Positions 8,904 through 17,815 of a DNA stretch of 64,000 nt are shown here, one piece after another. Origin of the DNA: Spirochaetota bacterium (GTDB taxonomy: Bacteria; Spirochaetota; UBA4802; JAGODF01). The DNA is taken from NCBI GenBank assembly GCA_029974015.1, contig JARKUF010000004.1, positions 1 to 64,000 on the forward strand. Direction: 5' to 3'. Both the position numbers and the translations under genes were made by a program. The notes beneath the pieces were generated by a model. The model saw only the letters and a list, made by a program, of their open reading frames with translations. It had not been told where the DNA came from and did no database searches. The first letter of the stretch is position 1. Each line of letters starts with the position of its first letter.

Positions 8904-11171
8904 TTACCTGACCTTCTCCAGGGGGGTGTACTTCTCGAGGAACAGCTTCCGGCCGTATCCGTCGAAGTCTATGGTGAGCTTCACATTGTCCCCGGACCCT
9001 TCTATCCGCATAATTCGTCCGCACCCGAAGCGGGGATGGATTACCCGGTCCCTGAGCTTAAAGGTACTACCGCCGGACTTCGCCGGGCCGTGGCCCGGGG
9101 TTTCTCCGAAATCGAGGATTTCGTCTTTTTCAATGGTGAAGGCGCCGTCATCATAGAAGGGGACCCGGCGTATCCCCTCCCGGAAAGAGGTATGTCGTGC
9201 GCCGCTGAAGGGCGCGGTATCGCCTCCAAAGAAGGTGGTTTCAAGGAGTTCCTCCGGTATTTCGGAGATGAAGCGCGATGGTTCCCGGTAGACAATGTCG
9301 CCCCATCTGCGCCTTATTTCGGCGCTGGTGAGGTGGATTTTTTCCATTGAGCGGGTGATCCCCACATAGCAGAGGCGCCGCTCTTCTTCCAATCCATCTT
9401 CAGTTTCGCAAGAGTTCACATGTGGGAATATCTCCTCTTCCATACCGGTGAGAAAAACTACGGGAAACTCGAGGCCCTTGGCATTGTGGACGGTCATCAG
9501 GGTGACGGCGTTGTCGCGGTCTTTTTCCTCTTCGGGATCGTCCTCCGATGTAAGGAGGGAGATGTCCTGCAAAAACTGCTCCACCCCGGCCTCGGGGTTC
9601 TGTTCTCCGTAATCATAGATGCTGTTGAGAAGCTCCTCAATGTTTTCGATGCGTGACCTGTTCTCAATGCTATTCTCGCGCTTCAGGGTTTCCACATAGC
9701 CCGTAGAGTCGAAGACCTGCTGGACGAAGTCGGCGAGCTTGATGGAGCCCGGCACTGAGGGGAGCATGGCCAGCCCGTTTTTGATGATGGTCCGGAAATC
9801 CTCGACGCCTCTTGGAAAAGAAAAGCCCGGCTCTCCGCCCAGTGAGATCACCTCCCACTCGGTGATGTTGTGCGTGTACGCAGAGTCCTGGAGCTTTTCC
9901 AGGGTGGCCTTTCCTATTCCCCGGGCCGGGGTATTTATGATGCGCGCAAGGGCCACGGAATCGTCGGTATTCACCATGAAGCGCAAATAGTAGAGGAGGT
10001 CTTTTATTTCCTTCCGGTTGTAAAACTTGAGTCCGCCCACAACGCGGTAGCCTATCTGTTCGCGCCGGAGCATGTCTTCAAAGACCCGGGACTGGGCATT
10101 TGTCCGGTAAAAGATGGCGAAATCTTTGTTTGAAAAGCCTTCCCTGGTTTTATAGCCCATGATTTTCGCAACCACGTACTCCGCCTCGCCGTATTCGTTT
10201 GCGGCGCGGCAGTAAACCAGGGGTTCTCCTTCGCCCTTCCAGGCCCGGAGGTTTTTCTCCTTCCGTCGGACATTGTTTTTTATGACCGCCGTGGCGGCGC
10301 CGAGAATCTGAGAGGTGGAGCGGTAGTTCTCTTCCAGCACGATTACTCTCGCGTCGGGGAAGTCCTTTTCAAAATCGAGGATGTTACGTATGTCGGCGCC
10401 TCGCCAGGAGTAGATTGACTGGTCGTCGTCGCCGACGACGCAGATATTGCGGCTCTTCTGCGAAAGGAGCATCCCCATGAGGTACTGGGCGTGGTTGGTG
10501 TCCTGGTATTCGTCAACCATGAAGTAGCGCCATCGGCCCTGGAGTTTCTCGAGGACATCAGGGTTGTTTCGAAACAGGTCCACGCATTTTATGAGGAGAT
10601 CGTTGAAGTCCAGGGCGCGGTTGTTCGAGAGGACCTGGTGGTATTGTTCGAAGAGGTCGGCGAAACTGAAGGCGTAGTAATCCGGGAAGAGGAGGGAGAT
10701 GTCGCCGCCGTCAAGGTATTCGGCGCGGTCTTTAATTTCGGATATCTTCGATGCGATGGAGGAGGGCTTAACGATTTTCGGGTCTATGCGCATCTCAATA
10801 AGAAGGTCCTTTACCACGGACTCCTGGTCCGAGGTGTCGTAAATGGAGAAGTTCGAAGGCACACCCACGGCTTCGCCGTAGCGCCGGAGTATCCACACCG
10901 CCGCGGCGTGGAAGGTTTTTATTAAGACGCCGCTTCCGGTTTCTCCGATTAGCCCCACGACACGTTTCCGCATTTCCTCACAGGCTTTGTTGGTGAAGGT
11001 TACGGCGAAAATGGAATAGGGTGGCGCCATCTTCTCTTTTATGAGATAGGCTATGCGGTGGGTGATGACCCGGGTTTTCCCGGACCCCGCTCCGGCAAGG
11101 ATGAGCAGGGGCCCTTCGGTGTGGAGGACCGCGTCCCTCTGGTTGTCGTTCAGTTTCTCAAGCAGGCGCAT
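8904..11171 (-). CDS. pcrA: ATP-dependent DNA helicase, PcrA/UvrD type
   Basis: This 755-residue superfamily 1A helicase carries motif I GAGSGKTR at residues 26-33, motif Ia FTNKAC, motif II VDEYQDTN, motif III DDDQSIYSWRGA, motif IV ENYRST and motif VI CYVGITRS. The C-terminal segment RVIHPRFGCGRIMRIEG is the Tudor-like domain of PcrA that binds RNA polymerase. It unwinds 3'-5' during mismatch and excision repair and clears stalled polymerases. It could equally be labelled uvrD; the Tudor-like tail favours PcrA. It is 149 bp upstream of the carbonic anhydrase start on the same strand. Confidence 0.95.
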   Translation of the reverse strand: MRLLEKLNDNQRDAVLHTEGPLLILAGAGSGKTRVITHRIAYLIKEKMAPPYSIFAVTFTNKACEEMRKRVVGLIGETGSGVLIKTFHAAAVWILRRYGEAVGVPSNFSIYDTSDQESVVKDLLIEMRIDPKIVKPSSIASKISEIKDRAEYLDGGDISLLFPDYYAFSFADLFEQYHQVLSNNRALDFNDLLIKCVDLFRNNPDVLEKLQGRWRYFMVDEYQDTNHAQYLMGMLLSQKSRNICVVGDDDQSIYSWRGADIRNILDFEKDFPDARVIVLEENYRSTSQILGAATAVIKNNVRRKEKNLRAWKGEGEPLVYCRAANEYGEAEYVVAKIMGYKTREGFSNKDFAIFYRTNAQSRVFEDMLRREQIGYRVVGGLKFYNRKEIKDLLYYLRFMVNTDDSVALARIINTPARGIGKATLEKLQDSAYTHNITEWEVISLGGEPGFSFPRGVEDFRTIIKNGLAMLPSVPGSIKLADFVQQVFDSTGYVETLKRENSIENRSRIENIEELLNSIYDYGEQNPEAGVEQFLQDISLLTSEDDPEEEKDRDNAVTLMTVHNAKGLEFPVVFLTGMEEEIFPHVNSCETEDGLEEERRLCYVGITRSMEKIHLTSAEIRRRWGDIVYREPSRFISEIPEELLETTFFGGDTAPFSGARHTSFREGIRRVPFYDDGAFTIEKDEILDFGETPGHGPAKSGGSTFKLRDRVIHPRFGCGRIMRIEGSGDNVKLTIDFDGYGRKLFLEKYTPLEKVR

Positions 11172-11210
11172 GGGTCAATTAGGCAAAAAACCTGTTCTTC
11201 GTCCAATATT

Positions 11211-11335
11211 TTATTGGGGGGATTAAAATATTTGGTTTCCTCGCCCGCCTTCGGCGGACGAAAAAACATAGTTTTGTTACTGCCTTAATTTTCTTGCCTG
11301 CCTTTCGCGGGTGAGAAACTTATTTAGAGGTTGCC
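11211..11335. repeat. Composite palindromic repeat, degenerate double copy
   Basis: Two degraded GC palindromes (tcgcccgccttcggcgga and tgcctgcctttcgcgggtg) are followed by tatttagaggttgcc, the family's end sequence. It occupies most of the 305-bp gap before the 11477 gene. Nothing else recognisable is in that gap. Confidence 0.65.
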
Positions 11336-11476
11336 TTAAAAGCCAGGCCAGGTTATTTGTGAAGCGGCCCTGTGGAAACGGCTTCTTATCTTCATCTGGT
11401 GACGCGAATGCTTCGGCGTGCCGTATCCGTAGCGGGGCCGGAGGCCGGATATCGGTGGGAATTAGGTCAATTCATT

Positions 11477-11830
11477 ATGTTTCTTATGAATATCACAACC
11501 GGCGCCAAGTACGAATGCACCATTGAGGAATGGCACGGCATCCTCGCCATGGCCAAGGAGGAGGGATGGGAACCACAGGGGACGGTCCTGGACCTTGCGT
11601 TCCAGCTTTTCATCCATCCGGAGCCCAATTGCCTCTTCGAGAGCGACCTTTTCGTTACCCTCTACGTTCACCACTACTGCCTTTCCTGGGACGGCAACTA
11701 CTGGGTCCCTGAGCACCAGATTGTTAGGGACGAGGATTGCGCTTCCCTTTTGGAGGCGCTTGTGTATTCCGATGTTCCGGCTGAGTTCCTGGATTTTTTA
11801 GGCGAGGGCCCTTTTAGAATATGCCCTTAA
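11477..11830 (+). CDS. Hypothetical protein (about 117 aa)
   Basis: The product begins MFLMNITTGAKYECTIEEW and is rich in Trp, Phe and acidic residues, with no membrane segment or signal. The pattern WHGILAMAKEEGWEPQGTV suggests a small soluble alpha/beta domain, but I do not recognise the family. The frame is open further upstream to 11372; the ATG at 11477 was preferred because upstream residues look non-coding, although its ribosome site is weak. Its TAA stop shares the palindromic TTAA at 11827-11830 with the stop of the convergent TetR gene. Confidence 0.55.
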   Translation: MFLMNITTGAKYECTIEEWHGILAMAKEEGWEPQGTVLDLAFQLFIHPEPNCLFESDLFVTLYVHHYCLSWDGNYWVPEHQIVRDEDCASLLEALVYSDVPAEFLDFLGEGPFRICP

Positions 11831-12423
11831 TTTTTGTGACCCTCCTTAATAAGCCCGTGGAGAAGCACTTCCGCGATTTTTTCCGAGAGTTCCTCGTCGG
11901 AAAAACCTTCGATTCTGAGGGCGGGAATTACATGGAAGCTTGAAAAGAAAGTGACCATGGAAATTACGAATTGCTTGGCGAGAAAATCGAAATCGAGGTC
12001 GCGAAGCGTCCCATCCTGCACTTTTTTATCCAACTGCTCCCTGAAGATGGTTTTTCCCATGGCGAGGAAAAACTCGAATAAGCGGTTGGTGTTTTTTCCT
12101 CCGAATTCTATGAGGTCGATATAATAGAGCCTGTAAAGATCGATGTTCATATCCACGGTTTTTTTGATGGCGCAAATTACGTCGGCAATGTTGAGGGGAA
12201 AATCCCCGGCGATATGTTCGAGGGAACCAGTGAGGGTGGTCCCGATCTCTACGGGGTTGAAGATGCTTACGAAGATTTCTTCCTTGTTTTTGAAATAGTT
12301 GTAAATGTTCCCCAGGGACACGCCGGCCCTGTCGGCGATCTCCCGAAGGCCTGTTCCTGCATAGCCCTTCTCGGAAAAAAGCGACTTCGCTGAGGCGATA
12401 ATTTTTTGTTTTCTATCTTCCAT
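11827..12423 (-). CDS. TetR/AcrR-family transcriptional regulator
   Basis: The 198-residue protein has the usual N-terminal helix-turn-helix: ASAKSLFSEKGYAGTGLREI, then ADRAGVSLGNIYNYFKNKEE, within residues 8-52. The variable C-terminal domain binds an unknown ligand and mediates dimerisation. A palindrome overlapping its own promoter at 12437-12454 indicates autorepression. It sits 63 bp downstream of the short-chain dehydrogenase gene on the same strand, so it may also respond to that pathway. Confidence 0.9.
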   Translation of the reverse strand: MEDRKQKIIASAKSLFSEKGYAGTGLREIADRAGVSLGNIYNYFKNKEEIFVSIFNPVEIGTTLTGSLEHIAGDFPLNIADVICAIKKTVDMNIDLYRLYYIDLIEFGGKNTNRLFEFFLAMGKTIFREQLDKKVQDGTLRDLDFDFLAKQFVISMVTFFSSFHVIPALRIEGFSDEELSEKIAEVLLHGLIKEGHKN

Positions 12424-12436
12424 CCGGGTGAACGCT

Positions 12437-12472
12437 TGTTCATGATAGTGAACATGCCCGGATTTTTGTCAA
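12437..12472 (-). promoter_or_regulatory. Promoter and operator of the TetR gene
   Basis: On the minus strand, TTGACA (12472-12467) and TATCAT (12447-12442) are separated by 19 bp. The perfect inverted repeat TGTTCA-tgatag-TGAACA (12437-12454) overlaps the -10 box. This arrangement suits repression by the adjacent TetR protein. The spacer is 2 bp longer than ideal. Confidence 0.6.
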
Positions 12473-12486
12473 CCGGTAATCCCAAT

Positions 12487-13299
12487 TCAGTTCACGGGCC
12501 TGGTGCGGAAAAAGGCCCTCACGATGAGGGTCGTAAGGGCATCGGGCGATAATCTTGTGACAAACCAGTGGAGTTTGTTTAAAAATCCGGGAAACTTTTT
12601 TTTCTTTCCCCTTCGGAAGGCCCTGTATCCGGCCCTCGCAACGTCGGAGGGACGCATGGCCGCCATGAAGGCGATGTTTCCAACGGAACCTCTCCGGTTG
12701 TTGCGGTCCAGGCCGCAGCGGGCCAGGAAGGCCGTGTCCGTGGTCCCGGGGAATAGGCAGGTGACGCCAATGCCGTATGGCGCGAGTTCGCGTGCCAGGG
12801 CGGCGGTGAAGGCCGCCACATAGTGTTTCGTCGCGGCGTAAGCGGCCAGGTGCGGGAGCGGCTGGAAACTCGTGGTGGAAGCCACGTTTAGTATTTTGCC
12901 GCCGCAGCGCTTTTTCATCGATCTACCGTAGAGGGTGGTGAGCCCGGTGAGGGTGACCATGTTGAGATTGAGCATTACCTGGACCTCATCGTAATCGTGG
13001 TCCAGGTGCTCGCCCATCAGTCCGAAACCGGCGTTATTGACCAGCACATCGATTTCATGGCCCATGGATTCGGTGAAATCGAACACCTCCCGCGCCGATT
13101 CCGCCCTGGAAAGGTCTTTCTGCAGGGTGATGATTTCCCCCGGCCCGCCGGAAAGCTCCCCGGCCAGGGAGTCGAGCTCATTGCGCAGCAGGCTCACCGC
13201 TATCACCCTGGCGCCGTCTCTGTGGAAGAGACGGGCGAATTCCCGACCTATTCCCGCACCGGCCCCGGTGATGAGGACGGTTTCTTTTTGTTCGTTCAT
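12487..13299 (-). CDS. Short-chain dehydrogenase/reductase
   Basis: The 270-residue protein has the classical SDR signatures: TGAGAGIG at residues 11-18 for the dinucleotide, LVNNAGFG at about 86-93, and the catalytic triad Ser141, Tyr154 and Lys158 (YAATK). A C-terminal hydrophobic stretch around HWFVTRLSPDALTTLIVRAFF resembles membrane-associated SDRs acting on lipids or steroids, but the substrate is unknown. Its start overlaps the end of the glycogen phosphorylase gene by 4 bp (ATGA), so the two are translationally coupled. Confidence 0.88.
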   Translation of the reverse strand: MNEQKETVLITGAGAGIGREFARLFHRDGARVIAVSLLRNELDSLAGELSGGPGEIITLQKDLSRAESAREVFDFTESMGHEIDVLVNNAGFGLMGEHLDHDYDEVQVMLNLNMVTLTGLTTLYGRSMKKRCGGKILNVASTTSFQPLPHLAAYAATKHYVAAFTAALARELAPYGIGVTCLFPGTTDTAFLARCGLDRNNRRGSVGNIAFMAAMRPSDVARAGYRAFRRGKKKKFPGFLNKLHWFVTRLSPDALTTLIVRAFFRTRPVN

Positions 13300-15806
13300 C
13301 GCGGCTCCCGGGGGATTTTAACCGGCACGGGTTTCACCCCCCATATTTCGTCGGCGTACTGTGAGATGGTCCTGTCCGAGGAGAATTTCCCCATATTCGC
13401 GGTGTTCAGGATAGACTTGCGGACCCAGCCCTCCGTGTCGAGGTACGCTGTCCTGACCCTCTCCTGGCATTTCACGTATTCGTCGAAGTCAGCCATGAGC
13501 ATGTACTGGTCTCCATGCTTCAGGAGAAGGTCCGTCAGGGGCTGGAAGAGTCCACGGTCGGCGGGGGAGAAAAACCCGTCCTTTATCATGTCGACAACGC
13601 GCCGGAGGTCCTGGCTGGCATGGTAATGGTCCCAGGGATTGTATCCGCCGAATTTTTTTCTCACCACCTCATCGGACTTAAGGCCGAAGATGAAGATGTT
13701 CTCATCGCCCACCTCTTCGCCGATTTCAACATTGGCCCCGTCAAGGGTGCCGATTGTCAGTGCCCCATTGAGGGCGAACTTCATATTGCCCGTCCCCGAC
13801 GCCTCGTATCCCGCTGTGGAAATCTGTTCCGAGAGGTCCGCAGCGGGAATGATCTTTTCGGCATTGGAGACGCAGTAGTTGGCAAGGAATAGCACTTTGA
13901 GGCGCCCCGCTATGTCGGCGTCATTGTTCACTATATCGGCGATGGAGTTGATCAGTTTGATTACAAGCTTCGAGATGTAGTATCCCGGCGCGGCCTTGCC
14001 CGCGAAGATCACCGTACGGGGGGCGAAGGCCCCCTTTGGATTGTCCTTTATCCGGTTGTACAGATGGACAACGTGCATGGCGTTAAGGAGCTGGCGCTTG
14101 TACTCGTGGAGGCGCTTTATCTGGCAATCGAAGATCGAGTCGATATTGACCTCCACGGCGTTCTTTCTCCAGATGTACTCCGCGAGACGTTTTTTGTTCT
14201 CCCTTTTTACGTCGTTCCACTTTTTACGAAAATCCGCGTCATCGGCAAGGGGAATGAGCTTTTTAAGTTCGTAGAGGTCTTTCGTCCAGCCATCTCCAAT
14301 CTTCGATGAGATGAGGGACGACAGGCCGGGATTACAGAGCTTAAGCCAGCGCCGCTGGGTGATGCCATTGGTTTTATTGTTGAATTTATTCGGATAGAAC
14401 TCGTAGAAATCGCGGAAGATGTTGTTCTTTATGATCTCCGAGTGGAGGGCGGCCACGCCGTTCACGGAGTGGCTTCCCACGATGGCGAGGTTCGCCATGC
14501 GGACTTTCTTTTCGGGGCCCTCCTCGATTATCGACATGCGGTGGAGGCGGTTCACGTCGCCAGGATATTTTGCGCTTACCTCGTCTAAGAAACGCCGGTT
14601 GATTTCGTAGATGATCTGGACGTGGCGCGGAAGGAGGTATTCCATGAGCCCGAGGGACCATTGTTCAAGGGCTTCGGGAAGAACTGTGTGGTTGGTGTAT
14701 CCGAAAGTTTTTATTGTTATGGCCCAGGCTTCGTCCCAGCCGAGGCCTTCCACGTCCATGAAAAGGCGCATAAGCTCGGCTATGGCGATGGCGGGGTGCG
14801 TGTCGTTGAGCTGGATGGCCACCTTGTCGGGAAACGCGGAGAAACCCTCGTGGGTCTTCTTGAAGCGGCGGAGGATGTCCTGCAGTGTCGCGGAAACGAA
14901 GAAGTATTCCTGCTTCAAACGGAGTTCTTTTCCTTTGAAGCTCTCATCTTTCGGATAGAGGACTTTTGAAATGTTTTCAGAGTTCGACTGGTCCGCCACG
15001 GCCTTTTCGTAGTCGCCGGTATTGAAGTAGTCAAGGTTGAACTCCCGGGTGGATTTTGCCGACCAGAGCCGCATGTTGTTCACCGTGTTGTTGGCATAAC
15101 CGGGAACCGGAGTGTCGTAGGCCATGGCCATGACCATATCGGCGTCCACCCAGCGGACCCGGAAGACCCCTTTTTCGTCGGTATACTGTTCCACTCGTCC
15201 GCGGAAACGAACCGGGTAGAGGTACTCGGGGCGCGGAAACTCCCAGGCGTTCCCGTACCGGAGCCAGTTGTCCGGCGTCTCCACCTGATAGCCGTCATTT
15301 ATTTTCTGGAAGAAGATGCCGTACTCGTAGCGAATTCCGTACCCGTAGGCCGGGAGCTCCAGGGTTGCCATGGAATCGAGGAAGCAGGCGGCGAGGCGGC
15401 CCAGGCCGCCATTTCCCAGGCCGGGGTCCCATTCCTTTTCCTGCAGTTCCTCAAGTTCGTATCCCAGCTCCATCAGGGCCCGGTGGGCATTATTGTAAAG
15501 GCCCAGGTTGATGAGGTTGTTTCCCAGGGCGCGCCCCATTAAAAATTCCAGGGAGAGGTAATAGACGCGTTTCGCATCGGCGTTGTAGTAGGCCTGCTGG
15601 GTTTCCACCCAGCGCTCGATGAGGCGGTCCCTGGCCATGAGCGCCGCGCTGGTGTAGCAATCGTGCTCAGTGGCGGAGTATTCGTCTTTGGCGCAGGAGT
15701 ACTCCAGATGGTTCACGAAAGAGTGCTGGAGGGATTCCACGTCGGTCCCCTTGAACTCGTTGGTAGATGGGGTGAGTATTTTCACGGGCTTTTTCTTCTC
15801 CGCCAT
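13296..15806 (-). CDS. glgP: Glycogen/starch alpha-glucan phosphorylase
   Basis: The 836-residue GT35 enzyme releases glucose-1-phosphate from alpha-1,4-glucans. Evidence includes YYLSLEFLMGRALGNNL near the N-terminus, GLGNGGLGRLAACFLDSMA, NDTHPAIAI, and the pyridoxal-phosphate lysine Lys676 in the signature EASGTGNMKFALNG. The length matches the family. The ATG at 15806 has AAAGGAG upstream; an in-frame extension to 15842 lacks this. It is coupled to the downstream SDR gene by a 4-bp overlap. No other glycogen genes are in the window. Confidence 0.97.
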   Translation of the reverse strand: MAEKKKPVKILTPSTNEFKGTDVESLQHSFVNHLEYSCAKDEYSATEHDCYTSAALMARDRLIERWVETQQAYYNADAKRVYYLSLEFLMGRALGNNLINLGLYNNAHRALMELGYELEELQEKEWDPGLGNGGLGRLAACFLDSMATLELPAYGYGIRYEYGIFFQKINDGYQVETPDNWLRYGNAWEFPRPEYLYPVRFRGRVEQYTDEKGVFRVRWVDADMVMAMAYDTPVPGYANNTVNNMRLWSAKSTREFNLDYFNTGDYEKAVADQSNSENISKVLYPKDESFKGKELRLKQEYFFVSATLQDILRRFKKTHEGFSAFPDKVAIQLNDTHPAIAIAELMRLFMDVEGLGWDEAWAITIKTFGYTNHTVLPEALEQWSLGLMEYLLPRHVQIIYEINRRFLDEVSAKYPGDVNRLHRMSIIEEGPEKKVRMANLAIVGSHSVNGVAALHSEIIKNNIFRDFYEFYPNKFNNKTNGITQRRWLKLCNPGLSSLISSKIGDGWTKDLYELKKLIPLADDADFRKKWNDVKRENKKRLAEYIWRKNAVEVNIDSIFDCQIKRLHEYKRQLLNAMHVVHLYNRIKDNPKGAFAPRTVIFAGKAAPGYYISKLVIKLINSIADIVNNDADIAGRLKVLFLANYCVSNAEKIIPAADLSEQISTAGYEASGTGNMKFALNGALTIGTLDGANVEIGEEVGDENIFIFGLKSDEVVRKKFGGYNPWDHYHASQDLRRVVDMIKDGFFSPADRGLFQPLTDLLLKHGDQYMLMADFDEYVKCQERVRTAYLDTEGWVRKSILNTANMGKFSSDRTISQYADEIWGVKPVPVKIPREPR

Positions 15807-15911
15807 GGCGTTCTCCTTTCTTGAGTTGGGTTCAGAAAACAATACTTTGCGGAACTTAAACGGTCAACCGGTTTTTCTGCTTTCCCGCCTTCAGGGGGCC
15901 GGCAAAATGAC

Positions 15912-15939
15912 TTGACTCTTCACTTATAAGTAGTATTAT
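15912..15939 (+). promoter_or_regulatory. Sigma70-type promoter for the zinc-ribbon gene
   Basis: TTGACT (15912-15917) and TATTAT (15934-15939) are 16 bp apart, each matching consensus at five of six positions. Transcription would start near 15946 and run straight into the inverted repeat at 15948-16013. Confidence 0.6.
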
Positions 15940-15947
15940 GAACTATA

Positions 15948-16013
15948 GGCAACTTCTAATAATCTGGTTTTCCCGCCAGCCGATGGCGGGTGAAAAACCA
16001 GATTATATTAGAA
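15948..16013 (+). repeat. Composite palindromic repeat reshaped into one long hairpin
   Basis: Left end ggcaacttctaataatctgg is family-like, but the right arm is ccagattatattagaa. The whole unit therefore forms one long hairpin around the palindrome CCCGCCAGCC-gat-GGCGGG. It lies in the predicted leader of the 16043 gene. Confidence 0.75.
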
Positions 16014-16042
16014 ATAGTATACACATAAAAAGAGGAGCGTCT

Positions 16043-16654
16043 ATGAGCGATAATCTCAACCAGATAATGATGTCCGGCCGTCCCCAGGGAAGCGGAGCGA
16101 ATGCGAAATTCGTTTTCTCCTGCTACAGTTGCGGCGCCCAGATAGTCACTAATAATGAATATCCTACCGGGGTCCCGGGGGCCATGGGGTCGGTGCTGGC
16201 AGGGGGCGCGCAAACGGGCCTTTCGAGCTTATTGCGGATGATACCGGGCATAGGCCCTCTTATGTCCGGCGTTATTGGGGGCCTGGCAGGCAGGAGTATG
16301 GGCCAGCGCCAGGCACAGAACATACAGGGGCAGATGGAAGAGTCGAAGCGGAGGGCCTTCGAGGAAATCAGGGGGCGTTTTTCCCAGTGTACCCGATGCG
16401 GTTCCTGGTCATGTTCCTCCTGCTTTTCCGGCGGCCTGTGCAGAACCTGCAGTCAGACGGCGCAATACCAGGGACAGTACATGGACCAGAAGGGCGCGGG
16501 AACGCCGCAGTACGGCAAAGGCGGAGAAACACAGCAGTTTGAAAAAAGCCAGGGTACCACGCATTTCGGCGGTGAAAAAGAACCAGGATTTGATGAAAAG
16601 CAGCAAGGCCCCGGAGGAGACAAGAGCGACCCCACGCAAATGTGGGAGAAGTAG
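16043..16654 (+). CDS. Zinc-ribbon protein with a glycine-rich hydrophobic segment
   Basis: The 203-residue protein is not a family I recognise. It has one CxxC pair (Cys27, Cys30) and a compact cluster Cys116, 119, 124, 127, 133 and 136 that should bind one or two zinc ions. Between them, residues about 47-84 form a Gly/Leu/Ile-rich stretch (VLAGGAQTGLSSLL..GVIGGLAG) resembling a glycine-zipper membrane segment. The C-terminal 65 residues are low-complexity Gln/Gly/Lys. The ATG at 16043 has AGAGGAG upstream. It is divergent from glgP. Confidence 0.75.
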   Translation: MSDNLNQIMMSGRPQGSGANAKFVFSCYSCGAQIVTNNEYPTGVPGAMGSVLAGGAQTGLSSLLRMIPGIGPLMSGVIGGLAGRSMGQRQAQNIQGQMEESKRRAFEEIRGRFSQCTRCGSWSCSSCFSGGLCRTCSQTAQYQGQYMDQKGAGTPQYGKGGETQQFEKSQGTTHFGGEKEPGFDEKQQGPGGDKSDPTQMWEK

Positions 16655-16695
16655 CGACGCGGAAGTTTTTAGAATAATTTTTTTAGAAATGAAAT

Positions 16696-16800
16696 TTATG
16701 CTTTCCCGCCCGCCTCCGGCGGGCGGGAAAGCATAAGTCCTGAGTATGACAGCAGTTACAATTTATAGGAACCTCAAAAATTTAATTTTTAGAGTGTCCC
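16696..16800 (+). repeat. Composite palindromic repeat, full length
   Basis: The palindrome TTATGCTTTCCCGCCCGCC-tcc-GGCGGGCGGGAAAGCATAA is followed by gtcctgagtatgacagcagttacaattta and the AT-rich inverted repeat ggaacctcaaaaattt...ttttagagtgtccc. It follows the zinc-ribbon gene. Confidence 0.85.
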
Positions 16801-16812
16801 ATGAATTTATGC

Positions 16813-16841
16813 TTGACAAAAAATTGAAATATGAATATCAT
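16813..16841 (+). promoter_or_regulatory. Sigma70-type promoter upstream of the frameshifted barrel gene
   Basis: TTGACA (16813-16818) and TATCAT (16836-16841) are separated by exactly 17 bp. The predicted leader to the ATG at 17001 is about 150 nt. It contains no obvious riboswitch. Confidence 0.65.
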
Positions 16842-17000
16842 TTTGAAAAGGGTCCAAAAAAGTGGCACCCTGAAGAAAAACCCAATTCATTAACGGCAGG
16901 CGCGTAAATTGTTCAGGCTGTTTTAAACAATGAGAGCATGCCGGCTTGATTTGGCGGTTTTCACAAAAAATTTCAAAAAAATTAAAGAGGGGTGTGTTCA

Positions 17001-17665
17001 ATGGTTAAAAAAATCGTACTTACGCTTTTCATCATGGCGGCCGCAACATCAATGGTTTCGGCGCAGGAAGCAGGAGGGCTGCAGTCCGGAAACTGGGGCA
17101 TTGCTGTGACGGATGTTTTTGGCATGATTGCTTTTGTGATGCTTTTCTGTTGGATCAAGCACCGAATCCATGGATTGAAGGACATGTGTTTATCACGGAT
17201 AGTATTGCCCTAAAACCGGCATTGTTTGTTATGATGCTGGAAGAAAAAAATAAAAGCAAAATCTCTGATGTGACATATACCACAGAGGGCCGTAATGAAC
17301 ATGGATCTCCAGATTATGGCATCAGGCTTGCTGTCGATTATTACTTGCCCATGGGGCGCAATATCTACATGTATGCGGGGCCGTCACTGGGGCTTCTTAC
17401 AGGTAAATATAAATGGAGCAGATCAAATGATTCAGCTGAAGAAACGGCGGATTATACTGAATTCATATTAGGGGCGAGGCTTGGAGCTCAGTACATGATA
17501 ACGGAAAGATTTGGCATCTTCGCCGATGTCGGATTGTTTTACAGTATAATAAAAAGAGATGTTCAAGAGAAAAATGCATCTGGAAGCGTAACTTATGATC
17601 ATTCATATGATACTTCTATCCTGAAAACTATGACTTCCGGCCTGGGAGTTGTTTTCTACTTCTAA
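17001..17665 (+). pseudogene. Outer-membrane beta-barrel protein with a frameshift
   Basis: The first frame gives a signal peptide and mature start (MVKKIVLTLFIMAAATSMVSA, then QEAGGLQSGNWGIAV) and would end at 17213 in unrelated residues. The rest of a barrel protein continues in another frame from about 17120-17150 to 17665: QAPNPWIEGHVFITDSIALK, then YYLPMGRNIYMYAGPSLGLL and a terminal GLGVVFYF with C-terminal Phe, typical of an outer-membrane barrel. A single-base insertion or deletion between about 17100 and 17155 would join them. It may be a pseudogene or a sequencing error. A promoter at 16813-16841 precedes it. Confidence 0.75.
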
Positions 17666-17694
17666 AGGGCAAATCCGTTTTGCAAATAATAGCA

Positions 17695-17760
17695 GGGTGG
17701 CCTAAAAACCAGGTTTCTCCGCCCGCCGAAGGCGGGCGGAGAAACATCAGGGCAGTCGCT
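17695..17760 (+). repeat. Composite palindromic repeat, partial
   Basis: Left end gtggcctaaaaaccaggtttc, then the palindrome TCCGCCCGCC-gaa-GGCGGGCGGA. The AT-rich half is absent. It lies between the barrel remnant and the convergent toxin remnant. Confidence 0.75.
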
Positions 17761-17815
17761 GGGTAAAAGCCCTTGACAGGGGCCGTGAAAGTGTTGGAAC
17801 TGAAAGCATGGCTGG

